The translations under genes were made by a program, and so were the position numbers. This document shows positions 1-12,431 of a stretch of 64,000 nucleotides of DNA, piece by piece. Under the pieces are notes generated by a model. The model searched no databases. It had not been told where the DNA came from and saw only the letters and a program-made list of their open reading frames with translations. Numbering within the stretch: position 1 is the stretch's first letter; every line of letters starts with the position of its first letter. Origin of the DNA: Marsupella aquatica (Eukaryota; Marchantiophyta); contig OZ316897.1 of NCBI GenBank assembly GCA_973895155.1, forward strand, positions 2,604,001-2,668,000. The letters are read 5' to 3'.

Positions 1-1535
1 TAGCCATTTTTTCCCTACTTTCTCAGTGGCCACATACCCCAGAATTTGATGGCTCCCTTCGATCTATAGCCGTGTGGTGGACTAGGCGCTGTAGACTGCG
101 ACAACAAGCATGGTTGACTGGGCCTAGGAGCACAATGGGGCCCATCAGGTAAACAAGTTTCACCAGGGGACCCATCAAGCATATATCTCGAGTATCTAAT
201 GTCCAGAGATTAAATGAGAAATTATGAAAGGTATACTTTTAGTTCACACTAGGTGATGTTTGCCAATCAATCTGCTAAGTGAATTGTACAAGGAAAGGTT
301 TTAGAATCTTCTATTTCACACCGGGTGACATTTGGCACTTTGAGAGAAAAGGAAAAACCTTAAGAAACTAGGCTGGTAGGGACACTAGGGTTGCATGGTA
401 CCAGGCTGGTTAATCATGGAGCATTGGAGGGGCTAGGGGATGTGCATGCCTGGGCTGCAGGGACTGTGGTGGGGGGGGGGGGGGGGGGGGCACAACTAGT
501 CCCTTTGAAAAGAATGGGCCTTATCAGGGGTTTTTCCGTGGAGGGGCCCAACAAGTTTCTTTCTTCTATTTTCCTTGATGCACACCTAGTTCCTTGGGTC
601 CATAGTTTTCAGCTTCATCACCCAGTCTCCGTCTGGGCACTAGGTCACATTGGTGGCTAAATGGTAGGCTTTGGCTTTAGCTGAGACACCGGACCTATGT
701 TTACTCTTGTCCTGCTTTAATGAAGGTGACAGGAGTGTGTTCAAGCTTTCTGATGGGTTGTTAGGTAGCATAGTCCCCAAGATAGTCCCCAAAGGCAAAG
801 GTCTGGGAAGATAAACTAGAAATGTTTGCCTACCTTTTTACTTTGTTAAAGACATTCTTGATAACCTGGATCCATCAGGTTTTCAAAATGGACAATGGTG
901 GATTAGAAGCATTTAATAATTGACAGTTCACTGCCACTGTCCTCACCAATGTGCGATTGACTGCATGTTTGCTCTTTCTAATCATGGGTTTCTGGCCAAG
1001 AGCCTGTCCAACTTCTGTCCCTCGATCTCTTAATATGTGTTGGTGGCCTTTGGGTGCTCCTGAGTCCCTCAGAATGGTAAATGCCGCTTGGGGGCCATTT
1101 ATTGACTTTTCCTTGTAACGATTTTGAGGGCTCCCCGCCTGAGCCTTTCCCCAGGGCATTCTGGGCAAATGCTGGGGCAGATCCCCCTCCCTTTCTTTTG
1201 AAAATAGAAACAAGGTTGACATATTAGACTCTCAGTTCCAGGTAAAAGCATGCAATGATTGTCTAGAGTTCAAGCCCTTGGAAAAGTTATCTTCAATCAA
1301 ATACCAAAGGTTCCTCGTAAAGGGACTTTCTATTGAGAGACTACAATGAAGCGCTGACAGAACATTTTAATTGTGATTGAAGGATGTTTGAAACTTTTGA
1401 AAAGACCACTTAATCGACCCCAAGTTAAATGAAAAGTAGAAGGTGTACATGAAAGATTCTTTATGATTGGAGCAGTAGTCCTGTGACTAATCCACATGTA
1501 TAAAAATTCAAGGGAGCTGTCATATGATTATGCAG
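1..1535. other. Presumed ZMYND10 upstream intron sequence; no exon recognised
   Basis: The stretch before the first recognisable ZMYND10 exon shows no convincing coding exon on either strand. Short open frames here have no recognisable similarity and no splice-site logic. It is probably intronic, because the next exon starts in the middle of the ZMYND10 protein. It holds a run of 20 consecutive G at 471-490. Confidence 0.5.
471..490 (+). repeat. Poly(G) tract of 20
   Basis: Twenty uninterrupted G residues lie between a GGT and a CAC. Such a tract is unstable in cloning and sequencing, so its exact length may not be reliable. It lies in presumed intron sequence. Confidence 0.9.
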
Positions 1536-4500
1536 GTTGAGATGTATGCAAAAGGGAAGTGGACTGAGGTACCGGCAAGTGATCGTTTCAAGATGGTGGA
1601 GCCTGATGTGCAGGTTTGTCAACGTTGGAGCAATCCCTGCTTGGCTAATAACTGAAAATATTACTACAGTATTGCCATCCAGTTTCATGCACAGCCTGTG
1701 CCAAACATTAGTTGTTTTTCCCCTGGAAATAAATGTTTGGCCCAGATATTAGTTTACATTTTGATTTCAAAACTACTGTAAATAATTGAGGTAAAAAGCT
1801 TCTGCACTGTCAAGTGTGGGTGGTGGGCAATGGAGTGATTTTTAAAAATTCTGAAGTCCTCATCTTCTTGAAAACTACAGATATTAGTAAAGATTTGTCT
1901 AAGCTGCTTCAAACAAACCCAAGAAGAGCCAGTTCCATTGGATAGAAAACTTTTCAAAAACGTTTAGGAACTACTGATGAGTGAAGGTGTTAAAGCTGTC
2001 AAGGTCCATTGGGGTTCCATGGTTCAAGGGCTTGTCCATGGGTCCGGAACATCACTCTCGACTACTCTGACATCTTGAAATTGGCTTCAAGTATTTTAAG
2101 GAAGCTTTCTTTGTGGCGTATTGGAATAACTACCACAATATCTAGAATCTGAACCCCAGATGGACTGATACGTTGTCCCTGCCCATCCTCATGGATTGCA
2201 TAAAGTGATCACTGCTTTTGCCCCCCAAAAGAAAGAAATGGGTTGCGGATCACAGTTGACAATTTGGACCTTTGTTCAGTTTAATGTTGTCTGAAGAAGA
2301 ATGCAGCTTCTTTGTCTTGAAGCTCCAATCTCAGCTCAATTAATGAAAGCAAGCAAAATGGATAAATGAGATGGAAGGTGTGATTGAAAACACTGACACC
2401 AGTCCAGTGCTCCACTATCACAGATTCAAGCCCCTCACTTAAAGAATTTTTTTAAGTCATCACAAACTTCATGAGTACATAACACATTTTCAAAATGTGC
2501 ATGACGTCTTGTCGACTTCCTTGACAGGTTGTCAAAGTCACCAGCTGTTTGCAATACAAACCTTAGTAATTACCTTTGAATTTGGCAGATGGGTAGATTT
2601 ATTTGCGGGACATTTGGATTCAGTTTAAGCTGAAAAGTTTCCAGCATGGTCTCTCATGTCCAATCTATTCATTTGCCTGACAAAGTTTGAGACTTTTCTG
2701 AGACTACTTTCTCCATTTCCCACGAACACAAAGATGGTCAAACATGCTAAATCATGATTTCACTTTACACTTGGGAATTTTCATTTTGGGTCAACTGCGA
2801 GGTCAACTGAAAACTGGTGACATTCCTCAGTAACGGCATGACATTGATGTCTTTCATGTTTAAGGTCGTCAAGTCAAAAGCTATCAAGGAGACTGTTGGG
2901 TAACATAACTAGAATGGGTTGCAAATGGTAAGAAGAACATTTACAGGTCACATTTTGGTCAAAAATGTAAACATTGTTATCTGAGTCAATTTAAATGTTC
3001 TGAGCAAGTCCATCCAGGCTTTGCCCGTTGATCTGGGCTTTATAAACAATGTTGAGGTCCATCCGGACTTTAATTTCCAATACCTAACATTCTTGTTTTT
3101 TTTAACATATTGGTGCAGCTGTGGCTTGCAACCAACAACCTATTGGTTGACCCAAAATGTAGAGCCAAGTATGTCTTCAATGACTTCCGACGTACCCAAG
3201 TACTCAAGGTAATGAAAATATTAACTTAGAAAAGGGCAAGGCCATTTTCACAAGCTTGTTTTAGTTGAATCCACCCTTACATCTTTATTATTTCTATATT
3301 TTTCTATATTGTATTATTTAGCTAACTATAAGCAACTTTGTTTTCCATGGTTTGCTTTTTTATTGAAGCCACTAGATCGAGTGACATTTGGAGCCTTACA
3401 AGTGTTTAGGTCAAGAGCTCGAGGAATCAGTACACGTGTAGCAGGCCCAAACTCTAAATTCACTTCAATAAAGCAATAGACTAAAATGTCAATAATTGCC
3501 TAGAGAGGCATGACTTTGTGGTAGCTCACTTGAGTAGAGACTGATAGGTTTTGGGTTCAACTATTGTGACTGACTATTCAACCCTTTCTATGGGGTTTCA
3601 CAAATTTCCCCTTAAAAATTATTAAAAAATGTCAATAATTCATCCCTTCAAGGAAGAGTGGCTAAACCTTGATGGTCTTCATGTTCATGGGCCAGAAAAC
3701 AAAGTGTTGGAGGTCAGCTTATCCTTAGTCAGCCTCTGAATGAATTCAAAGTAGATTACCTGCTTTACAGATAGGGTGGATTTCTCTCAGCTCTATTGGT
3801 ATTGCTCAGAAATGGGTGACCAAAATTAGAGATTAATTACTCATTTCAAGATCATGGTTCTTTCTACTCAATGCTATTGGGGCATTCTAGCGTGTGAGGA
3901 AAGAGTAAAAAACTTCTTTGCATGAGTAAATGTTTTACACAGTCACATGACCCCTATTTTTCTATATTTAACTGCCTCGCTAACAACAACCTGGTTGATA
4001 ACATCCATTTTGGGGACTCCTCTGTTGGCTAGCAAAGTCGCTAGCCATCTGGAGTCTTGAAAAAACACTAAAAATATAAAAGGCAGCGAAAAATCAAAAG
4101 ATATTTGAAACTACCAGTGACTCACTAACAACACTCTCCTGGCTATCAAAATTCTTGTTTGCTTGTAAAATACAATACATCAAGGCTAGTTTTTGTGTTA
4201 ACTTGTAGTGTTATCTTAGCAGAGGTGATGGGATCATTTTCTGAAAAGTGACTAAAGTTCTGTGATGGGAAATAACACTAAGATTATGCCATGTTTATGA
4301 TTGCAGTTGGGGAAACATCTGAATGACATTTACCTTGACCAGTTGCCTGTCCTTCGAGACCTCAAGTGGGTATGCCAACTGTCACCATCTCCATTTTTCC
4401 CCACACTAAGTTTCAATCATAACCCCAAAAAAACTGTCATGACCTGCGGCATGACCCAATGTGGAGGTGTTAAACTTTCTCTGATACATGGGAAAAAGAG

Positions 4501-7500
4501 AGTAAGTTGAAGAAAACAAGGCACCAGGGCGCATTTGTCTCAAACTTAAACTGAGTGCACCACCCTTGTGAGTCAATTGTCTTGCCTCTGTTCGATTAGT
4601 ACAGAATATGTCACCTACTGTGACAGCTAACTTTCTCTCTTTTCCCTCACCAGACCATGACCTGCTCTGCCGTAACTACTGTCTTCCACCTAAACGCCCA
4701 CCAAAACACTGCCTGGATCTTGTATTCAAAAATATAAACAATTAGAAATTTTGACTAGAGAATGGTTTTAGTCCCAACACAACACCCTGTCTAACAGAGA
4801 GTCAGGGCCTTCTGTTCAGATGTGGGAGTTTTGTTTGAGTAAGAGTCTTGCGGTAAGGGAATAACCAAGTCCAAAACTTACTTTTCAGGGCCCTGTCCTT
4901 TCCTCATGAAAACCTGTGGCTAAAACTCACTTATTAGGCCCAGGGTGCACTATTCCAATAGAACTACCAAGAGCTTACTATTTGAATACAAGGCCCAAGC
5001 CTTGTGTTTGGTGAAAGACAGTAGGCACAACTTATTATCAATTTGGAATGATCTGCAATGTTAAAACACTATACAGAAGGTTCAATCTTGTGCACCTTGA
5101 GGGGTGCCTTGATAGCACGTATTATTGTTGTCTATCACTTATGCATGACTTTGCAACCTTGCAAATAGAATTGAGAATTATGTGAAAGACACTAGGTTGT
5201 TGCTTGATCAGCTTGTCAGGTTAGCTTGGTTGAGAACAAAGTATGCAAAGTATCATTAGCCTTAACTACTTGAATCTCTTGTTTCCAGGCATTAGAGGAG
5301 CTCCAACTCAAGATAGTTCCCACTAATCAATCTGACATCACAGCTGGCTACTTAATACTTGAGCAGGTAGTCTTCTCTTCTTGCAACTAGAAGAATTTAG
5401 ACTTATGAAGTGGGGAATACACGGTACCTTTATTTTTTGGTTGAGTAACATACTACAAAAAAATTAGGCATCATACCTATTTGAGTCCAACTGAAGGGGT
5501 TATGTATCCTAGAAGACAAGGCTTCTTGATTTTGGGTAGAACAAATTTCTGAACCGTGCCTCCCTTTATGAGCCAGAATACCTATCTACACTCATTTCCT
5601 CCTTTCTTCTACTAATAGTTTTTGGGCTTTTGAAACAAGATTATTACAATTGATTTGCAAGGCACATTTGACCCACACTAACCCTCGCCCGCATCCACTG
5701 AGAGATGGGGACTTAAACTTGAGACTGTTGTATAGATTTTTTTGCATAGGTTGTTAACCCTGTTAGTTACTAGCCACCCATATCAATGAAGCTCAAAGGC
5801 CTCGTCACTCAAACATAATTTTAGCGGTTGGATTTCTCTCTCTCAGAGGTCTCTCCAAGTTGCATTGGAACATTTCCAATTGGCTGACCTTGCTGAGTAA
5901 ATACACAAGGAGAATAAGTTGGACTTGAAAACATCCAAAAATAATTTCAAAATTATCTTCAATTGGGGCCTGTGCAGCCTAACAAAGCAATTACTAGGTA
6001 GCTTTTGATATTAATATAAAAAGAAGATCACAAATGTAATTAACTGCATATTCTGAAACAAAAGCCCGGATGGACTGCTACGTTCTCCCCATCTATCCCC
6101 ATGGACTGTGACAGGGGACAGACCATTTACACCTAATTATGAGACAGCTCAACTGTAAATGGATGGTAAACTCTGTCATTAATTGTTTACCTACATTTCT
6201 GTCCCTCTAAGAACATTATGTGCTCACTTCAAAGTCAAATTGAGAATGTCAATGAAATGAAAACACACATTTAAAATCTTCCGCATCTCCGCCGCGGCAA
6301 AGTACTCGAAGCGCTCCTTGTAAAAAGAGCAGCGCTCTCTAAAAATAGGATTCATTAACAATACTCCCCCAAAAAATCTCAAGTAGCACTATAGCAATAG
6401 TCAAAATATTATTTACAATAAGAACAATGGTCTGTCAAAAATAGTATTCAGCAATTGCTTATGCAAATTAAAATTTCCTTTACCTCCACAATGAAAAACT
6501 TTCTTTAATCCGGTAACAAGAGCAATGTTATATAAAATACAAGATTATGTAAAAACATTTCTTAAAGTAGTATAGTCATTCCGCAAAGTGTCAATGCCCT
6601 AGAATCTTAAAAAAATGTGTAGAAAAATATGAATCCATTATAAAAATTGAGGTTATTTGGGCATTAGATTTGCCCCATAGCCTCCTTGGTGAGAATTGTT
6701 CCTTTGGTTAATGAGTCACTGTGTTACTTGCTTCCCTTTTAATGGGGCTTATAAACATTAAAAAATATTTTTGAGTAAATTAAGTTCATTTAGTATTTTA
6801 CCATTGAGCCAATAACTTAAGGCACTATGAGTAAAATGTGAAGCACTCATACTCAAAGTTTCATAAACCATAGAGGCCAAATCAAGTATTTATAGAAGGA
6901 CCTAAATATACTTTATATTTTTATTGAACTCTATTGGGGGAATGGAGCGAAGCCTTCAATTAAAGTGCTCTGGCCTCTGACAAAATATCTTTAAGACATG
7001 AGTGAGGACAGAGTTAGTGACAGGGAAAATTTTTGGATAGAACTGATGCTTTGGTAATTTACAGTGGTGTGTATGGACAGAAAAGTAAACACTAGTATCC
7101 ATGCATATTTATATGTTTTAGCCCAGTCCATCCAAGTTTCATTTATCCATGGGAGCTTCATGGACAACCTGCCAGTCCATCCGGGCTTTAAGTTCGCATA
7201 TTCTTGACTGAACACTTCCATAGGTATTTGAAAATTTTAGTGTATTAAATGCGACGCTAAATGATCTCTGTCCAAAACAGGTGCCAATGCTTCGTGAATC
7301 GATCCTTCAAAGGAATGATTGGGGTGAGATTTTCAAAATGTCCAATCAATGGGTCTGTGCACCCCTCCTTCTTGATAAAAAAGAGAGTAAATAATAGTAT
7401 TCTTTGGCCATTAATATCCAAGTGCCCCGGCCTTATTTTGATGCGAGTGGAAGGATATTGTTGGCCAAGTCTCCCAGTTTCTCTTACATAGATGAGCACC

Positions 7501-9199
7501 CTTACCTACTCAGAATCAGCAGTTTCAATTCTCATTATATTTAAGTTTTGATTTATCCTGTGAAAGTCATCCATGTATAAATTGTATTGTTCATTCTGGT
7601 TTCAAGTAACCCCTTCAAATTTTCTTTCAAACCTTGTCCCACTGACTGTTATTCTTAAAATTGAGAAAGAATTAAAAAACACAAACCTCCCTCAATAAGA
7701 AATATCACAATAACCGAGCAAGCAGGGATTCAAACCTGTGTTGCAATCAACCAAACCCTATGCACTATGCTACAGGTTTCCATTCCAATTGAATGCTATT
7801 AGTTATGCCAACTCAATATTTTAGTAATTATGCACAGGGCTTCTTGCGGAAAGGCAGGCTGTGGTCATTTTAGGAAAGGATGGCACTTCAGAGGTTCAAA
7901 TGCAAGAGCAAGCTCGTGAGATGCTGAAGATGTTCGAGTTTGGGGTCAGTCTTTACATTCAATCTTACTACCAGACCTTTTAAAACATTCAAGTTTGCAC
8001 ATAAATTGTAAAATGTGTTAAAAACAAGGAGAAAAGGAAATTTTTCCTGAAGGATCTGGCAGTACACTTTCACAAGTAGAACACCCTTACAAAGATTTTT
8101 CACCCTATGAAACACTTGGCGCCTAAACTATATATGCATCTCTTGTGGCTGATTTTCTCTTGTGACTTAATTTCCCCCTCTTCACTGAACATTGGTGTGA
8201 AGTTAGTATGAGTCGTGCAATGAACAATCTGAGATTTGTTACCTTGCCATTATAGCCAAAATTGCTATCCCAATGTTTTAATTTTGTTGCTTAAAATGCC
8301 ATTTTCATCCACATCGACTAGCCTGATTTTGTGTTTGCATTAATGGTCCAATTTGCCTCCCTCTACCTTTACGGAAGGTCCAGATTAAATCGTTTGCCTT
8401 GTATATACCTCCTCCCGGTGACTCCATACATACTCATCCTCAGTGTACATAATCGCCATTACTTTGGTTCTAGTCCTCTCACTCTCTATCTATACTTGCC
8501 TCACCCAATCTGTCCCGCCCTTGGCATATGGGGAGGGGGAGTATGTAGGGGGAGGAAGCAAAGATGTAAGGAGAGGAGGTGTACCGGGAAGGGGGGTGGT
8601 ACATATGGAAGTAAGGATACAATCGACTATAGATGGTCTTTAGGGGGGCTATTGATTGAAAAAGAACTAAGGCATAAAATCAGCCTTGAATTAAAAGTGT
8701 GACAGATTACTAAAAGTAACACAAAATAGTGGCAAGGTAACAAAGCTGAGTTTGAACATGATGATTAGTTTGCAGCCAATATACCTGGGCCTTTAGCCCT
8801 CAATATATATTCATTGAGTCATTGGTAGGAACTGGAATTTTTATGATAGGAAATGATGCAAGCTCCCAATTGTGCTGCTTGTGGAGCACCTGCTGTACAA
8901 CGGTGCTCTCGTTGCAAGCTTGAATGGTAAAACCCCATACTCCTTCTTTTTCATTTAGTGTCATCATAGAAAATTCCAATGTATGGTCTATCATCTGCTG
9001 AGGTTGATTCCTCTTTAGACAATTCAATTCCATAGACTTGAATGAAAAGGTTGACCTATCACTGAGTGTGCTTTGTTTGATGCCAATTGTTTGACCTTGA
9101 TCTGCCTCATTTTCTGAAAACAGGTATTGTGGTCGAACATGTCAGGTCAAAGTTTGGCAACGACACAAACAAGCATGCGACATCCTTACTCAAACATGA
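1536..9199 (+). CDS. ZMYND10: ZMYND10 homologue, dynein-arm assembly factor with C-terminal MYND zinc finger (5' partial, 8 exons)
   Basis: Exons read in one continuous frame: 1536-1613, 3119-3208, 4307-4369, 5289-5366, 7281-7323, 7838-7944, 8850-8926 and 9124-9199 (TGA), each bounded by AG and GT. The conserved blocks come in family order: LWLATNNLL, then YLDQLPVLRDLK, then GYLILEQVP. The last two exons encode a MYND finger, with CAAC, RCSRC and YCGRTCQ followed by W, H and a final C; the codon for W at the start of YC is split by the last intron. ZMYND10 works in the cytoplasm with LRRC6 and chaperones to pre-assemble axonemal dynein arms. In plants this implies motile sperm. The N-terminal half lies left of the window. 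Introns run from about 0.2 to 1.9 kb, and no break is seen. Exon 7281-7323 ends in phase 1 and exon 8850-8926 in phase 2; both rejoin correctly. Confidence 0.9.
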
Positions 9200-10784
9200 T
9201 GTGGGACATGATGCTATCTCTGTAACTCTTTCTCATTGATGCTACCACTGCTACAGCTGCAGTTGCTGTAGTAAATGCTTGTTAATATTTGGCCATTGGC
9301 AAGGGGATCAAATTTGGTTATTTGGTGTTTGAACCCACGGAGGGGTGACCCAGAAAGGCCTTCAAAATAAATTAAACACCCAAACAGGCTAGCTGCAGGG
9401 CGAACACACGTGAAAACAGCAACAAAACCAGGCCAAAGGAATGGCACCCAACAGAGCGAGTACCAGACTAGCAAAGCTCTTATTAAGTGCCCATCAAGCC
9501 CCACTCAACACATTGAACCAAAAAGGAGCAGTAGCAATCAGAGTCCTGAACTAAGATACAACACAGAATTTCAACCATCCTCAAAAGTGGAGATGCTGAC
9601 CCGGATGCTGAATCAATTTTGCCAACCACAATCTCAGTTGATAGTGTTTAGCAAGTCAGAGCTCCCCTTTGCAGGGCTTGGGGTGGTTCCTGTCTCTTTT
9701 CCTTGAGTTTTTGGTCTTTTTCTACCTCGCGTCAGCTGGTGGTTTTTGCCAGAGGCTAACTCTGAATGATTTTTGTGGCGTACTACATTTCATTTGAAAT
9801 AAGACCATTAAAAAGAGTAGAGATTGAATGAGAGCCTTTGACCAACTTCACATGTATTTGTGATGAAGTTTGGGGAAACCTGTTGCCAACTCTAAAAGTA
9901 AGATCGTTAAGAAAGAGCCTTGAAACCACTTCTTATGTGTTGTGATGGAGTTTGGGAAACCTGTTGCCAGCTCGAACTCAACACTGTTGTGTGAGAAAAT
10001 ATATTTGCTTTGACGTTGATTCCAAGCATGGATGACAACAACGTGAACATGCTGAGTTTACCATGTGTGCAAGATTCAATTTTTTAACCTGTTTGGTTAC
10101 CTCAGTAAGAAACTTTTTGTCACAATACCCTTGTAGGTCCAACAAAATGTCTCCTCCAATTGCTCACAAACATTCACACAATTTAAGCTACCATAGTGAG
10201 CATCTTGTGTGTAACACTCCATAGATTTTAAATGAAATAATTGCCTCCAGTTTGTCACACAATAATGAATTTTTTTTAACACAAACTAGTTTATTATAAT
10301 TGCTTGAGACAATATGTCCATGGATTTTCACATTAAGGGTTCCAAGGCAAAATCCAGAGCAAATAGCAAATCCTATGTCAGTGCAAAATGGTGTAGGGTA
10401 ACCCATAGCCAAGAGGGGGTAATCAGATGTAATCCCAAAGGACGCTGAGCCCGAGGGGGTTACAGCCCATTATTTATCTCCAAGTAGGGATGAGTTACCG
10501 CGCGTAATGCCTAAGTGCATTTTTGAATCATTCACTTTAGTTTTGCACTGCAAAAGTTTCATTTGTCACTGTCTGCCACTTACACTTATTGTATTTCTTG
10601 TTCAAAATTCAGAATCCCCAGGCCAGGCTGGCACAGCGTGTGTGAATTCACCTGGGGGTCCTCATAACCAAGTATAGGCATACAAAGAAAAACTGCACAA
10701 GGGGTTTACGTAGTGCAGGACACTCAGGTAATGTTGGGGTTGATTCCATTATATCGAACTAGCCCCATGCCCATGCGTTGCACA
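9200..10784. other. No gene; intergenic with an old short duplication
   Basis: No supported gene. A block containing 'tttgggaaacctgttgccag' occurs twice in diverged form near 9,860-9,890 and 9,945-9,975, each time following a version of 'aagagccttgaa' or similar. Open frames on both strands lack recognisable motifs. Confidence 0.5.
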
Positions 10785-11565
10785 AAAGATGTTGAGGTGA
10801 GGGCAAGATTTTGAGTGAAAGCAACATGTCAAGCTGAGGGCAAGATTTAAAGTGAGGGCAAGATGTTGAGGTGAGGGCAAGATGTTGAGGTGAGGGCAAG
10901 ATGTTGAGGTGAGGGCAAGATGTTGAGGTGAGGGCAAGATTCTGAGTGAGGGCTGGATGTTGAGGTGAATGCAACATTTTGAGGCGAGGGCAAGATGTGG
11001 AGGTGAGGACAAGATGTTGAGGCAAGCCAAGGCAAGATGTCGAGGAGAGTCAAAGATATCGAGAAGAGGGTAAGATGTCAAGGAGATACAAAGATGTTGA
11101 GGCGAGGGCCAGATGTCGAGGAGAGGCAAAGATGTCCAGGCAAGAGCAAGATGTCAAGGGGAGGGAAATATGTCAAGGAGAGGCAAAAATGTTTAGATGA
11201 GGGCAAGATGTCAAGGCAAGGGGCAGATGTCGAGGAGAGACAAAGATGTTGAGGCAAGGGCAAAGTGTCAAGGAGAGACAAGAGATGTCGAGGAGAGGGT
11301 AACATGTCGAGGAGATGCAAAGATGTTGAGGAGAGGGCAAGATGCCGAGGAGAGGCATATATGTCCAGGCGAGGGCAAGATGTCGAGGGGAGGGAAAGGT
11401 GTCAAGGAGAGGCAAAATTTTTTAGATGAGGGCAAGATGTCGAGGCAAGGGCCAGATGTCAAGGAGACGCAAAGATGTTGAGGCGAGGGCAAGATGCCGA
11501 GGAGATGCAAAGATATCGAGGAAAAGGCAAGATGTTGAGGGGAGGGAAAGAGGTCAAGCAAGGTC
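10785..11565. repeat. Purine-rich minisatellite, about 19-23 bp units
   Basis: The plus strand is a tandem array of variants of GATGTTGAGGTGAGGGCAA. The units at 10,862-10,935 are nearly perfect. From about 11,035 the unit changes to forms like GATGTCGAGGAGAGGCAAA. The plus strand is almost entirely A/G. Long minus-strand frames rich in 'PSPQHLAL' and 'TSTSCPHLNI' come only from reading the array and are not genes. Confidence 0.9.
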
Positions 11566-11874
11566 AAAACAAGGCAAAATACAAATAATTACGGAGAAAA
11601 GCAATGTTTAGAAATAAATTAAAGGAAATAAAAGCAAAAAGACAGACACAAACCCGGACACAAAAGGCAAAGGGGGAGCAACCCAACATACCAAAAGGGA
11701 ATTAGAGGAGATGGTATCCAGAGCTATTAATGGAGTTTTGCAGAATGATCAAAGGTCAACAAAAAACTTCTTTTCCATCCAATGGTTGAGGTTGAATCCG
11801 GCCCAATCTTGTGATTGTAAGCAGATGATGCCCATAAATGGATGGGTTCCCTTATTGTGTGATAGCCCCATGCC

Positions 11875-12015
11875 CAGAAGAAGTTGAGGCGAGGCAAGGA
11901 TGTAGAGGCAAAGGAAAGATGTCAAGGCAAGGCAACAATGTCGAAGCGAGTGAAAATGTCAAGGTGAAAGCAAGACAAGAATGTTGAGGCAAGACAACAA
12001 TGTCGAGGAGGGAAA
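11875..12015. repeat. Degenerate outlier of the same minisatellite
   Basis: Units such as 'gaggcaaggcaacaatgtcgaa' and 'gatgtcaaggcaaggcaa' repeat with lower regularity than the main array. Another diffuse patch with 'aaaagatgttg' steps lies at about 12,965-13,220. All probably derive from one array that was broken up. Confidence 0.6.
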
Positions 12016-12235
12016 CTTTTTGTTTTAATGTTCAAATTTTCAAGTTTTTGATAAATAAGTATTTTATGCACAAAAAACTATAAGTTTTTCATCATGGAAA
12101 AGCTCTTGGGCTGGCAATTTTTTTATCCCCTCTATCCTTTTCTTGCTTTGTCGTTTTTCCATGTCCTCTACTTTATTTTACTTCTTCTTTTCCCTTTATC
12201 TTAGGAAACCAACCCTCTCACTCCTTGTGGCTTTT

Positions 12236-12431
12236 CCCTTTATCTGCGGTATTCATGATACCCTGGCTGGGAGAGTAATATATAACCATCCTCTATGCAA
12301 AATCCAAAATGACATGCCCCTAAAGTTTCTCCTTTATCTTAGGTATTCATGATACCTTGGGAGGCTAGGAGAGTAATACATAATCATACTCTATGCAAAA
12401 TCCAAAAAGTTTGACATGTCCCAAAAGTTTC
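12236..12431. repeat. Direct duplication of about 95 bp
   Basis: Two adjacent copies begin with 'cctttatct..ggtattcatgatacc' at 12,236 and 12,331. Both continue through 'gagagtaata', 'ctctatgcaaaatccaaaa' and 'aaagtttct'. They differ by scattered substitutions and small indels. No coding content. Confidence 0.75.

Noticed and set aside
10749-11567. Overlapping minus-strand frames rich in PSPQHLAL and LTSTSCPHLNI
   Set aside because: They are translations of the minisatellite. Every frame is open because the repeat unit lacks stops on that strand.
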